Shown here piece after piece: positions 7,284-15,878 of a DNA stretch of 34,193 nucleotides. Source of the DNA: Competibacteraceae bacterium UBA2792. GTDB taxonomy: Bacteria > Pseudomonadota > Gammaproteobacteria > Competibacterales > Competibacteraceae. Within the stretch, counting starts at the first letter, position 1; each line of letters starts with the position of its first letter. The stretch covers positions 1-34,193 of the forward strand of contig DEHU01000065.1 in assembly GCA_002352125.1 (NCBI GenBank), given 5' to 3'. A program made the translations under genes and the position numbers. The notes beneath the pieces are model-generated. The model made no database searches and was not told the DNA's origin. It saw nothing but the letters and a program-made list of their open reading frames with translations.

Positions 7284-9323
7284 ATGTGTGGAGTTGCTGG
7301 CATCGCCGCGCTATTGGCGCGAACCCGGATCAGCGAGCCAGACGTGCATCGCATGTTGCCGGCCTTGCGCCATCGCGGTCCGGATGACAGCGGCGTCTAT
7401 CTCGATCCCCACGGTCGAATTGGTTTGGGCCATACTCGCCTGAGCATCATCGACCTGGCAGGCGGTGTTCAGCCGATGCCCAACGAGGATCAGACCGTCT
7501 GGGTCTCGTTCAATGGCGAAATTTTTAACTATATCGAGCTGCGTGAGATCCTGCAGAAAACGGGACACCGTTTCAGTACCCACAGCGATACCGAGGTCAT
7601 CGTCCACGCCTACGAGCAATATGGCGATGATTTCGTGCAATACCTGAATGGCCAGTTTGCCATCGCGCTGTGGGATGCCAACCGCCAGCGTCTGCTGCTC
7701 GTTCGGGATCGAGTCGGGATTCTGCCGCTGTTTTATACCTGCCAAGGCGAGCGATTGTTGTTCGCCTCGGAAATCAAGGCATTGTTGCCCTTGCTGGCGG
7801 AAGCGCCCCGCATCTCGCCGACAGCGTTGGATCAGATATTCACTTTCTGGGCGCCCCGCAGTCCAAATACTTTATTTGAGGGCATTTTTGAGGTACCGCC
7901 TGGCCACCTGCTGGTACTGGAAAACGGCCATTTACGCGAGTCGATGTACTGGGACTGGCGCTTTCCCGAACAAGGGGAATATCTTACCGGTTCGGACGCT
8001 GAGCTAGCCGAGCAGTTATACGAACTGTTGGCTGACGCTACGCGCATCCGCTTGCGGGCGGATGTTCCAGTCGGAGCCTATCTTTCTGGTGGACTGGATT
8101 CTTCGGCGTTGGTGGCTTTGATCCGCCGCCACTCGGCCGCCCCGCTCAAGACCTTTTCGATTGGCTTTGAGGAAAAGTCGCTCGATGAATCGGTGTTTCA
8201 ACAACAATTGGTCGAGCATCTGGGCGTGGAGCACCGTCGCGTTTTTTGCCATAACCGCGACGTGGCTGAGGATTTTCCGGCGACAGTCTTCCATGCCGAA
8301 ACGGCCATCCTGCGCACCGCCCCCACGCCTATGCACCGGCTCTCCAAGCTGGTGTACGATTCGGGCTACAAAGTGGTGCTGACCGGCGAAGGTTCCGACG
8401 AAGCCCTGGGCGGCTACGATCTATTCAAGGAAGCCAAGATTCGCCAGTTCTGGGCGCGTCATCCGCAATCCGAGTGGCGTCCCCTGCTGCTGAAGGCACT
8501 GTATCCCTATCTGGAAACCTCCGGCGCTCAAGCGAAAACCTACCTGCGCAATTTTTACGGCATCGGCCTGGACCATCCCGATCAGCCGGGCTTCAGCCAT
8601 CTCACACGCTGGTTCACCACCGCGCAATGCAAGGCCTTTTTCTCGTCGGAACTTACTGCCACGCTGCGTGAAGACGCAGCCGCTCGGCTGACTGGGCAGT
8701 TACCGCCCGAGTTCGGTCGCTGGCACCCGTTCAATCGCGCGCAGTATCTGGAAGCTAAGACCCTGCTGGGCAGCTACTTGTTGTGCTCCCAGGGCGACCG
8801 GATGCTGATGGCTAACTCAGTGGAAGGCAGGTTTCCCTTTCTGGATCATCGGGTGATCGAATTTGCCAATCGCTTGCGGCCGCGTCTGAAAATGCGCGCG
8901 CTGAACGAGAAGTTTCTGCTCAAGCAAGCAATGGCCACCTATCTGCCTCGGCAAATTATCGAGCGGCACAAGCAGCCCTATCGGGCCCCGGACATTCCAG
9001 CGTTTTTTTCCGGGCGGCCGCCGGCTTATGTGGATGAGCTGTTGAGCGAGGAAAAGCTCAGGTGCTACGGCTATTTCGATGCGAAAAGAGTCAGCTTCCT
9101 GCTGAACAAGGCCCGTCGAGGTAGCGCGATCGCCTATAAGGACAACATGGCGCTGGTCGGAATTCTTTCCACCCAGTTGTGCCATAATTATTTTATTGAA
9201 CGATTTTCTCAAACTACCCGCGAGATGAGTGAACATCTCGTCGATTTGTCCAGGACTAGCAATGCTTATCAAGCAAACTATTCGCCGCTACATTTTGGAA
9301 AATTTCCTGTTCACCGACGATGA
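7284..9323 (+). CDS. Asparagine-synthetase-like glutamine amidotransferase (AsnB family)
   Basis: AsnB-family enzymes hydrolyse glutamine in an N-terminal Ntn domain and pass ammonia to an adenylated carboxylate in a C-terminal ATP-pyrophosphatase domain. The start at 7284 is chosen because it places Cys at position 2 (MCGVAGIA), the nucleophile exposed on Met removal. The frame is open upstream but would bury this Cys. Glutaminase motifs are RHRGPDDSG, HTRLSIIDLAGG, SFNGEIFNY and HSDTEVIVHAYEQYG. The synthetase half has the PP-loop AYLSGGLDSSALVAL (about residues 265-280) and GEGSDEALGGYD. It has 679 residues, typical of polysaccharide-locus homologues rather than AsnB itself. XrtA loci often encode one. 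Here it overlaps the ACP gene, suggesting a carrier-bound substrate, which is inference. Confidence 0.9.
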   Translation: MCGVAGIAALLARTRISEPDVHRMLPALRHRGPDDSGVYLDPHGRIGLGHTRLSIIDLAGGVQPMPNEDQTVWVSFNGEIFNYIELREILQKTGHRFSTHSDTEVIVHAYEQYGDDFVQYLNGQFAIALWDANRQRLLLVRDRVGILPLFYTCQGERLLFASEIKALLPLLAEAPRISPTALDQIFTFWAPRSPNTLFEGIFEVPPGHLLVLENGHLRESMYWDWRFPEQGEYLTGSDAELAEQLYELLADATRIRLRADVPVGAYLSGGLDSSALVALIRRHSAAPLKTFSIGFEEKSLDESVFQQQLVEHLGVEHRRVFCHNRDVAEDFPATVFHAETAILRTAPTPMHRLSKLVYDSGYKVVLTGEGSDEALGGYDLFKEAKIRQFWARHPQSEWRPLLLKALYPYLETSGAQAKTYLRNFYGIGLDHPDQPGFSHLTRWFTTAQCKAFFSSELTATLREDAAARLTGQLPPEFGRWHPFNRAQYLEAKTLLGSYLLCSQGDRMLMANSVEGRFPFLDHRVIEFANRLRPRLKMRALNEKFLLKQAMATYLPRQIIERHKQPYRAPDIPAFFSGRPPAYVDELLSEEKLRCYGYFDAKRVSFLLNKARRGSAIAYKDNMALVGILSTQLCHNYFIERFSQTTREMSEHLVDLSRTSNAYQANYSPLHFGKFPVHRR

Positions 9324-9516
9324 ATCGGCTTTACAGGATGGTGATTCTTTTCTCGCTGCGGGCATGATCGATTCGACGGGTGTTCTGGAGATCACCCTTT
9401 TCATCGAGGAAACCTTCGGCCTCAAGGTCAAGGATGATGAAATGCTGCCGGAAAATCTTGATTCCGTGGATAATCTGGTTGCCTTCATCCAGCGCAAACA
9501 GGTTGTTGCCGCTTAA
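9262..9516 (+). CDS. Acyl carrier protein (first of two free-standing)
   Basis: This is a small phosphopantetheine-binding protein of 84 residues that holds acyl or aminoacyl intermediates as thioesters. The expected attachment serine is S38 in GMIDSTGVLEI, the DS motif at the start of helix II. A Phe/Glu-rich helix (ITLFIEETFGLKV) and an N-terminal LIKQTIRRYI helix complete the fold. The ATG at 9262 gives the normal ACP N-terminus. An upstream ATG at 9229 would add 11 atypical residues. The gene overlaps the amidotransferase end by 62 bp and lies 9 bp before the ligase, so the three are probably translationally coupled. Confidence 0.88.
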   Translation: MLIKQTIRRYILENFLFTDDESALQDGDSFLAAGMIDSTGVLEITLFIEETFGLKVKDDEMLPENLDSVDNLVAFIQRKQVVAA

Positions 9517-9525
9517 AGCAGAATC

Positions 9526-11097
9526 GTGAGCACCACCTTCCGCCTCCTGCAAGAGATTCTGCTCAATGCGGCTGCGCGCTATCCGGATCGTACGGCGCTG
9601 GTCGCTGGCGATCTTCGATTAAGCTATCGGGAGGTGGCGGATTACGCCTGTCGCCTTGCCCACGCCCTACGCCAGCGCGGTGTAGGGCGTGGCGGTCGTG
9701 TTGTAATTTTCATGGACAATGACTGGCGGTGTGCCGCGTCGATCTTCGGCGTGCTGCTGGCCGGCGGCGTGTTTGTCGCCATCAACTCCCAGACCAAACG
9801 CGATAAGCTGGCGTTTATCCTGCGCGATGCAGGCGCTCGCGTATTGCTCAGCAAATCCAATCTGGCATGGGTATTCGGCCCAGTGGCAGATCAGTTTCCA
9901 ACCCTGCAGGTGCTGTGCGCGCCCGACACCGAGGCGTTGCCGGTGGGGGTGGAAAACCTGGACGAGGTGCTGGCCGACTTGCCAGCTACGCCGCCGCCCC
10001 AATCTGCGATCTCGCTGGATTTGGCCGGGCTGCTTTACACGTCCGGCACCACTGGCGAACCTAAGGGGGTGATGCATACTCACCAATCACTTTTGTTCGT
10101 GTTGGACAGCATCAACGATTATCTCGGTATTTCCGAGGATGATCGCCTGTTCTCTGCGCTGCCGCTCAACTTCGGCTACGGTCTATTTCAGTGGTTTTCG
10201 GCGGTACGTGCTGGTGCGATGCTGGTGCTAGAACGCTCGTTCACTTATCCGGCGCAGGTGTTCAAGCGCATGCGCGATGAAATCGTAACCGGTTTTGCCG
10301 GCGTACCTACGATCTATGCCATGTTGCTGGACCAGGACGCCAAGCAACCGCTTCGCTTTCCCAGTGTACGATTGCTAACAAATGCCGCTGCAGCACTACC
10401 AGCGGAGTTTATTTCGGGTATCCGGCGAATATTTCCACAAGCCGGCTTATACAAGATGTATGGCCAAACCGAGTGTATCCGTAGCGCTTTCCTGGAGCCC
10501 GCTTTGGCCGAGATCAAGCCCGAATCGGTGGGATGCGCGATTCCCGGCACCGAACTGCTGCTATTTGGGGAAGACGGACGGCCAGTGGCGCCAGGCGAAA
10601 TAGGTATCCTTTACGTGCGCGGCCCGCATGTGATGCGGGGTTACTGGAATCAACCAGAGAAAACCGCTGAAGTGCTCGTACCGGGTCCGCTTCCTGGCGA
10701 GTTTTTGCTGAAGAGCGGTGATTTGTTCCGCCAAGATGTAGAGGGTGATTTCTATTTCGTCGCGCGTGGCGACGAAATAATCAAAAGCCGAGGTGAAAAG
10801 ATTAGCCCTGCCGAGGTCGAGAATGCCATTTACAGTCTGTCCGCCGTGCGGGAAGCCGTGGTAGTTGGTATTCCTGATCGATTGCAAGGCGAGGCGGTGT
10901 GCGCCTTTGTCACATTGCGCGAAGGCGATAAGCTGAGCGCACAGCAGATTAAGCGAGTGTGCAGCGAGCGGCTGGAAAACTACATGGTTCCCAAGCACGT
11001 TCTGTTGGTATCCGAACTGCCGCGCACCGAGAACGGCAAGTTATCCCGCAAGCTGGTTCTGGAACAGTACGCCGCATTGCTCGCGCAATCGGCCTAA
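9526..11097 (+). CDS. AMP-forming acyl/aryl-acid ligase (ANL superfamily)
   Basis: This is predicted to adenylate a carboxylic acid and transfer it to a thiol, either CoA or the adjacent ACP. It has 523 residues. The ANL motifs run LLYTSGTTGEPKGVMHTHQ (near residue 170), YKMYGQTECIRS, LKSGDLFRQDVEGDFYFVARGDEIIKSRGEKISPAEVE and ENYMVPKH. TENGKLSRK carries the catalytic Lys (residue 505). The start is GTG at 9526, just after the ACP stop. XrtA loci commonly encode an acyl ligase beside an ACP and an AsnB-like protein, and this trio fits. The substrate cannot be read from the sequence. Loading the neighbouring ACP is inferred from context. Confidence 0.87.
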   Translation: MSTTFRLLQEILLNAAARYPDRTALVAGDLRLSYREVADYACRLAHALRQRGVGRGGRVVIFMDNDWRCAASIFGVLLAGGVFVAINSQTKRDKLAFILRDAGARVLLSKSNLAWVFGPVADQFPTLQVLCAPDTEALPVGVENLDEVLADLPATPPPQSAISLDLAGLLYTSGTTGEPKGVMHTHQSLLFVLDSINDYLGISEDDRLFSALPLNFGYGLFQWFSAVRAGAMLVLERSFTYPAQVFKRMRDEIVTGFAGVPTIYAMLLDQDAKQPLRFPSVRLLTNAAAALPAEFISGIRRIFPQAGLYKMYGQTECIRSAFLEPALAEIKPESVGCAIPGTELLLFGEDGRPVAPGEIGILYVRGPHVMRGYWNQPEKTAEVLVPGPLPGEFLLKSGDLFRQDVEGDFYFVARGDEIIKSRGEKISPAEVENAIYSLSAVREAVVVGIPDRLQGEAVCAFVTLREGDKLSAQQIKRVCSERLENYMVPKHVLLVSELPRTENGKLSRKLVLEQYAALLAQSA

Positions 11098-11118
11098 TTT
11101 ATCACTGAGGAGTGCACC

Positions 11119-12120
11119 ATGTCCCTGGGTCTTGCCGCCGCCCTGAAACTCGACGAGGCCGGCGAGGTCGCCAAGATCGCCGAACGCATGCGCGAATTGC
11201 TGCGCAGCCACCTGCATCGCCGTGGCCTGGTCGTCGCCATTTCCGGAGGCATCGACAGCTCGGTCTGTGCTGCCTTGGCCGTACGAGCTGTGGGACGTGA
11301 GCGGGTGTTTGGCCTGCTGCTGCCGGAACGCGATTCCGCCTCCGACAGCTCTATTCGTGGTCGCAAAGTAGTCGGGCAGCTCGGCATCCACTACGAGGAA
11401 TGCGATATTGCCCCCGTGCTGGACGCATTGGGCTGTTACCGCTGGCGCGACGCGGCCATTCGCGCCGTCTTTCCGGCGTATGCAGACGGTTGGAAAAATA
11501 AGATCGTCATCGCCGGTGGGCAGACTGGCCACTTCAACTTTTTCAAACTGGTGGTGCAATCACCGGATGGGCAGATTTTCGAGGAGCGGCTCGACTCGAA
11601 GAATTACCTGCAAATCGTCGCTGCCACCAATTTCAAGCAACGGGTACGCAAGACCTTGGAATATTTTCATGCGGATCGTTTGCATTACGCAGTGGTCGGC
11701 ACGCCGAATCGCCTGGAATACGACCAAGGCTTTTTCGTGAAGAATGGCGACGGCTCGGCTGATTTGAAACCAATCGCGCATTTGTACAAAACTCAAGTTT
11801 ATGCGCTGGCGGAATATCTGGGATTCCCCGAGGAGATTTGTAACGTCCAGCCCACCACCGATACTTACAGCATGACGCAAGGACAGGATGAATTTTATTT
11901 TGCACTTCCTTACGGCGAGATGGATATCGCTTTGTTGGCTTACAACAGCGGTGAACCAGCCACCGCCTTAGCGATGGAGTTGGGCTTCAGCGTTGAGCAA
12001 GCGGAATTGATTTACCGCGACATCGAAGCCAAACGCAGAACTACGGCAATGCTGCATTGGCCAGCAATTCCGGTAGAGGCAGTAATTGGCCCGAATACCA
12101 AACCGCCGACACCTGTTTGA
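11119..12120 (+). CDS. NadE-like ATP pyrophosphatase / ammonia-dependent amidating enzyme
   Basis: This belongs to the NAD synthase family of N-type ATP pyrophosphatases, which adenylate a carboxylate and amidate it with ammonia. It has 333 residues, longer than the roughly 245-275 of ammonia-dependent NadE. An insertion lies around residues 100-180. The PP-loop is AISGGIDSSVCAAL (residues 40-53). Strong NadE marks follow: VVGTPNRLEYDQGFFVKNGD, LKPIAHLYKTQVYALAEYLG, PTTDTYSMTQGQDEFYF. No glutaminase domain is present, so ammonia must come from elsewhere. It could be true NAD synthase, but its place between an acid ligase and a KAS III gene suggests amidation of a pathway intermediate. That is inference. 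A good tgaggag ribosome site precedes the ATG. Confidence 0.82.
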   Translation: MSLGLAAALKLDEAGEVAKIAERMRELLRSHLHRRGLVVAISGGIDSSVCAALAVRAVGRERVFGLLLPERDSASDSSIRGRKVVGQLGIHYEECDIAPVLDALGCYRWRDAAIRAVFPAYADGWKNKIVIAGGQTGHFNFFKLVVQSPDGQIFEERLDSKNYLQIVAATNFKQRVRKTLEYFHADRLHYAVVGTPNRLEYDQGFFVKNGDGSADLKPIAHLYKTQVYALAEYLGFPEEICNVQPTTDTYSMTQGQDEFYFALPYGEMDIALLAYNSGEPATALAMELGFSVEQAELIYRDIEAKRRTTAMLHWPAIPVEAVIGPNTKPPTPV

Positions 12121-12132
12121 AAGGAATTTTCC

Positions 12133-13176
12133 ATGAGCTTCTCTCGTGTCGACGGTTTCCGAATTGCCGGTGTCAGTACCTGTGTGCCGATCCACGCAAT
12201 CGACAATATGGAATGCGGCAAGGATTATGGCGCTGATGAGGTACGCAAGGTCGTGGCTATGGCCGGTGTACGGTACCGCCATGTCGTCGAGCCCGGCATT
12301 ACTTCCGCTGACCTCTGTTTCGAAGCTGCGAACCAGCTACTCGAACGGATCGACTGGGCGCGCGATTCGATTACGGGCCTGATCCTGGTGACGCAAACAC
12401 CCGATTATTTTCTACCCTCATCGAGCTGCATGCTCCATAAGTGGCTCGGGCTATCGGATCAATGTGCCGCATTCGACGTGGGGCTTGGCTGCTCGGGCTA
12501 TCCCTACGGCCTTTACCTGGCGGCAACCATGCTGAAGGCCGGAGGTCACCAACGAATCCTGATGCTGCACGGTGAGACACCGAGCCGGTTTACCAGCCCG
12601 GACGATCATGCAACAACCCTGCTATTTGGCGATGCTGGTTCGGCGACTGCAATCGAGGTGACTGACGCCGCAGTGGATCCCGGCTTCTTTTGTCTACAGA
12701 CCGACGGCCGAGGCTACGACGCGCTGATTCTTCCTGGCGGCGGCTTCCGCGACCGCTCGCCCGTTAACCCGCGCGACTTGTTTCTGCATATGGACGGTGC
12801 CGGTATCTTCAATTTCACGATTAAGCGGGTTCCGCCGCTGATCCGTGATACCTTGGCGTTCGCAAATCTCACGGTCGATGATATCGACTGGTTTCTATTC
12901 CACCAATCAAACCGCTTTATCATGAAACACCTCGCGAAAAAGTGTGGCCTGCCTGAGCAGCGCATCCCGTTCGTTTTGGAGCGTTTCGGTAATAGCGGCG
13001 GCGTATCCGTTCCGCTGGCCTTGACACAAGGCGTTCCCGATGTGGATCGGGATACATGTCGCGTCATGGTGCTCGGGTATGGGGTAGGGCTGTCATGGGG
13101 GGCAGGGATTGTTCAGATCGAAGCCGGTGCTTCATTGATGCACTCGACCTATACCGGTACGGTGGCGCGAGCATGA
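12133..13176 (+). CDS. 3-oxoacyl-ACP synthase III (KAS III / FabH-like)
   Basis: This is predicted to condense an acyl starter (acyl-CoA in typical FabH) with malonyl-ACP. It is a thiolase-fold protein of 347 residues. The Cys-His-Asn triad is complete: C120 in GLGCSGYPYGL, H257 in LFHQSNRFIMKHL and N287 in FGNSGGVSVPLAL. The His-Asn spacing of 30 equals that of E. coli FabH. Divergent KAS III homologues are common in polysaccharide and secondary-metabolite loci. It opens a group of fatty-acid-type genes and overlaps the next gene by 4 bp (ATGA), so coupling is likely. An aaagga ribosome site precedes the ATG. Confidence 0.9.
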   Translation: MSFSRVDGFRIAGVSTCVPIHAIDNMECGKDYGADEVRKVVAMAGVRYRHVVEPGITSADLCFEAANQLLERIDWARDSITGLILVTQTPDYFLPSSSCMLHKWLGLSDQCAAFDVGLGCSGYPYGLYLAATMLKAGGHQRILMLHGETPSRFTSPDDHATTLLFGDAGSATAIEVTDAAVDPGFFCLQTDGRGYDALILPGGGFRDRSPVNPRDLFLHMDGAGIFNFTIKRVPPLIRDTLAFANLTVDDIDWFLFHQSNRFIMKHLAKKCGLPEQRIPFVLERFGNSGGVSVPLALTQGVPDVDRDTCRVMVLGYGVGLSWGAGIVQIEAGASLMHSTYTGTVARA

Positions 13177-13940
13177 ATACTCACGAACAAGGTTTCGACG
13201 GGCGGCGGATCCTCGTCTCCGGAGCATCATCGGGAATTGGGCGGGCTATCGCCATCGAACTTTTGCAACACGGCGCGCGCGTGGTGTTGCTCGGTCGGCG
13301 TAAGGAAAAGCTGGAAGAGACAGCCCAACTCTCGGGTATTCCGGAGCACGCCGAAGTGGCTGTGCAGGATCTGACGTGCCTGGAAGGCATCGGTCCGGCA
13401 GTCAACGAGATGTCGGCACGACTGGGCCGATTCTATGGGCTTTGCCACTGCGCCGGAGTCGTTCAGACGCTTCCGTTGGCGGCGAGCAAGCCCGAACGGG
13501 TGCGCGCGATGCTCAACCTCAATTTCGTGGCAGGACTGGAACTCGCGCGAGCGATCATCCAACGAGATGTTCTCGCGGAATCCGGTGGTAGCATTCTATG
13601 GATTACCTCCATTTACGCGCATGTTGGAGCCCCCGGACAAATTGGATATTGCGCGAGCAAGGGAGCGATCACGGCTGCGGTGCGCGCGATGGCCTTGGAA
13701 CTGGCTGGCCGCAAGGTTCGTGTCAATTGTATTTCGCCGGGTTTGGTCCGCACCGAAATGACCGAGGCGGAAAATTCGCGCATGAGTAAGGAGCAATGGG
13801 CCCGCATCGCTTCGCTGCATCCGTTGGGCGTTGGCGAGCCACGAGACGTCGCGCGCGCTGCGGTGTTTATGTTGGATCCTAATAACAGATGGATTACCGG
13901 ATCTGATCTCGTTGTCGATGGCGGCTATACCCTCCAATGA
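13173..13940 (+). CDS. FabG-like short-chain dehydrogenase/reductase (3-oxoacyl-ACP reductase type)
   Basis: This is predicted to reduce the 3-keto group made by the preceding KAS III, using NAD(P)H. It has 255 residues. The cofactor motif GASSGIGRA lies near residues 17-25. The classical YxxxK pair is Y159 and K163 (GYCASKGA), with the Ser in ITSIYAH. The cofactor-binding PG is in NCISPGLVRTEM and the C-terminus has VDGGYTLQ. The ATG at 13173 is taken because it overlaps the KAS III stop by 4 bp; the open frame further upstream lies inside that gene. Substrate chain length is unknown. Confidence 0.88.
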   Translation: MNTHEQGFDGRRILVSGASSGIGRAIAIELLQHGARVVLLGRRKEKLEETAQLSGIPEHAEVAVQDLTCLEGIGPAVNEMSARLGRFYGLCHCAGVVQTLPLAASKPERVRAMLNLNFVAGLELARAIIQRDVLAESGGSILWITSIYAHVGAPGQIGYCASKGAITAAVRAMALELAGRKVRVNCISPGLVRTEMTEAENSRMSKEQWARIASLHPLGVGEPRDVARAAVFMLDPNNRWITGSDLVVDGGYTLQ

Positions 13941-13959
13941 TCCGTATCAGAGTCTAACC

Positions 13960-14208
13960 ATGAATAAAATAACGACATCAGAAACTTTCAAGATACTGTC
14001 CGAAATTTTTGAAGAGCCTATCGCGAATATTACGCCTGAGTTGCTAAGGAGCGATGTGCTTGGCTGGGATTCCATGGGCGCCTTGGCTTTGATGGCAGAA
14101 CTTGATGAACGATTCGGAATCGTGTTGACCGCCGAAGAATCGAAAAAAATGATTAAAATCAGCGATGTGTTACAATTATTGCGCCAACATGAGATTCTTC
14201 TTGACTGA
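13960..14208 (+). CDS. Acyl carrier protein (second free-standing)
   Basis: This is an 82-residue phosphopantetheine protein. The predicted attachment serine is S38 in LGWDSMGALALM. The rest has the ACP four-helix pattern, including MAELDERFGIVLTAEES. It probably carries intermediates of the surrounding KAS III, FabG, FabZ and enoyl reductase steps. The start ATG at 13960 lies 19 bp after the reductase stop; the frame is open upstream but without ACP character. It differs clearly from the first ACP of this cluster, so the two may serve different branches. Confidence 0.87.
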   Translation: MNKITTSETFKILSEIFEEPIANITPELLRSDVLGWDSMGALALMAELDERFGIVLTAEESKKMIKISDVLQLLRQHEILLD

Positions 14209-14271
14209 TCACCGTCTTTTGTGGGAATAAATTTAATTTTTCAAGCACCTTTTCGATCCGATACTCCGTAA

Positions 14272-15417
14272 TTGAAAGCAGCCACTTTATCGTTTGCCAA
14301 AACCACCAAGTTGGTTGCTCGTGCCCTTGGGATGGCGCCTGATGAACTTAGGGCGAGTTTCGTGCCTGCTCAGATGTGCCATCTTCCCAGCATCGTTGAT
14401 GTACGGCGCCGATCAATCAGTGGTAGAGAGCCAGATTGGGATGTCGAGCGTTACCTTCAATGGCGATACGATTTTGAGGGGCGCCCCGATAGTCGTGGAC
14501 GCTTAATGGTTGTTGCGTGGAAAGACAAGGTGCTTGGCATGATTGGCACCGAAATTATTCGCCTCGTTCGAAGGACCGAGACGCTCCACGCGCTCTCGCT
14601 GATGGACATCATGGTCGACCCCGAGCTGGATGGCGCAGGGCTTGGCGCTTGGCTCAACATGGCCATCTTCGCGGAAAATCCAGTAGTCATCGAGATTGGC
14701 GCGAATCCAAACTCTCTTGGGTTGATCACCCGCCTTTATCATCGATTGCCTAATCGCAAAGAGTACATCGCGCCACTGGCTCTTAAGAAGCATCTCGCAA
14801 AACGGGTACATCCAAACGCATGGGCGTCTGTACTGGCAGCACCAATAGATGCTGCCTTGAAGCTGTGGCGAGCTATAACACCCTACCGCATCCCATCATC
14901 ATGGTCGCTACGGGATTTGACGCGGTTCGGTCCAGCAGTCGAAGCACTTTTCGACCGCCGATGGGCCGTCAATGAAATCATGTACGAGCGTTCGAGCCAG
15001 TATCTGAATTGGCGGCTGTTTGAGAATCCGAGAGCCAAATACTCGGTCCTTGCAGCTTTTGAAGCTAGTGATATGGTTGCTTATATTGCCTATCAAGTGG
15101 GCCATCGATCAGACGGCATGAAGGTTGTCAGACTAGTCGATTGGTTGATCGATAAACGGTATGGATTCAAAGGCTTGAGTCTTTTGGTGCAGGAGATCAT
15201 CAGGCGTGCTTTAGCCGACGGGGCCGACCTTATCAGCATGACTCCATTACATGCGCGTACAGAGCGTTCACTCTGGCGGCTCGGGTTCGTGAGCCGGCCT
15301 GCTAGTGAGTTTACGACTTTGGGGGTTCATTGTTCCGAGCCGGTTGTCTGGCCAAGCTTGCTAGACGGTTCCGCTTGGTATCTTACTGAAGCCAATACCG
15401 ACCTCGATGGTATTTAG
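14272..15417 (+). CDS. GNAT-fold acyltransferase, probable double GNAT domain
   Basis: This is a protein of about 381 residues resembling GNAT acetyltransferases of polysaccharide loci. Residues about 65-150 hold a GNAT-like fold: RLMVVAWKDKVLGMIGTEI, then SLMDIMVDPELDGAGLGAWL with the D-x-x-G-x-G/A acyl-CoA loop. The C-terminal half repeats the pattern more weakly (YQVGHRSDGMKVVRLVDWLI to GLSLLVQEIIRRALADGADL). An acyl or aminoacyl transfer from CoA or the adjacent ACP to a sugar or amine is plausible but unproven. The start is uncertain: TTG at 14272 keeps the longest protein, while ATG at 14332 would drop 20 residues. Neither has a strong ribosome site. It sits between an ACP gene and the dehydratase gene. 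Confidence 0.7.
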   Translation: MKAATLSFAKTTKLVARALGMAPDELRASFVPAQMCHLPSIVDVRRRSISGREPDWDVERYLQWRYDFEGRPDSRGRLMVVAWKDKVLGMIGTEIIRLVRRTETLHALSLMDIMVDPELDGAGLGAWLNMAIFAENPVVIEIGANPNSLGLITRLYHRLPNRKEYIAPLALKKHLAKRVHPNAWASVLAAPIDAALKLWRAITPYRIPSSWSLRDLTRFGPAVEALFDRRWAVNEIMYERSSQYLNWRLFENPRAKYSVLAAFEASDMVAYIAYQVGHRSDGMKVVRLVDWLIDKRYGFKGLSLLVQEIIRRALADGADLISMTPLHARTERSLWRLGFVSRPASEFTTLGVHCSEPVVWPSLLDGSAWYLTEANTDLDGI

Positions 15418-15431
15418 GGACACATTGCGCC

Positions 15432-15872
15432 ATGCGGTTTCTTCTAGTTGACCGTATCCTTCGCCTCGAACCAGGCCGCATGGCGGAGGCTGAAAAGAGC
15501 CTACCTATCTCGGAAGAGCTCTTCCGCGATCACTTCCCAGGATTCCCGGTTGTGCCTGGGGTACTCCTCATCGAAATGATGGGTCAGACTGCGGCGAAGG
15601 CGCTGAATGTCCAGAAGCTTCCTCGCGGCAATGCCATGCTCGGCGAGGTGCGCAATGCTCGTTTTCGTCAGTGGGTGAAACCGGGCGAAGTCATTCGCCT
15701 GAGTGCCGAGATTGCGAAAAACCAGGAAGATTTCGCGATCGCGAAATGCCAAGCGGTAGTAGGGGGCAAGAAAGTCGGCTCTGCCGAGTTACTGTTCTTT
15801 TTCGCGCCTCTTGGACAGTTTGCACCCGATTACCGGGATGAAATTCTTGAAGATTTCCTTCAGCGGGTGTAA
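15432..15872 (+). CDS. FabZ-like 3-hydroxyacyl-ACP dehydratase (hot-dog fold)
   Basis: This is predicted to dehydrate 3-hydroxyacyl-ACP to trans-2-enoyl-ACP. It has 146 residues, the usual FabZ size. The catalytic pair is H34 in RDHFPGFPVVPG and E48 in LIEMMGQ, with the same spacing of 14 as E. coli FabZ H54/E68. The Tyr of a typical FabZ N-terminus is replaced by the segment MRFLLVDRIL. The gene lies 14 bp after the GNAT gene and 6 bp before the enoyl reductase gene, so it is very likely co-transcribed with both. Confidence 0.9.
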   Translation: MRFLLVDRILRLEPGRMAEAEKSLPISEELFRDHFPGFPVVPGVLLIEMMGQTAAKALNVQKLPRGNAMLGEVRNARFRQWVKPGEVIRLSAEIAKNQEDFAIAKCQAVVGGKKVGSAELLFFFAPLGQFAPDYRDEILEDFLQRV

Positions 15873-15878
15873 ATCTCA

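Noticed and set aside
13056..13172. Longer N-terminus for the FabG-like reductase
   Set aside because: It lies inside the KAS III gene and lacks SDR features. The ATGA overlap start at 13173 fits the family.
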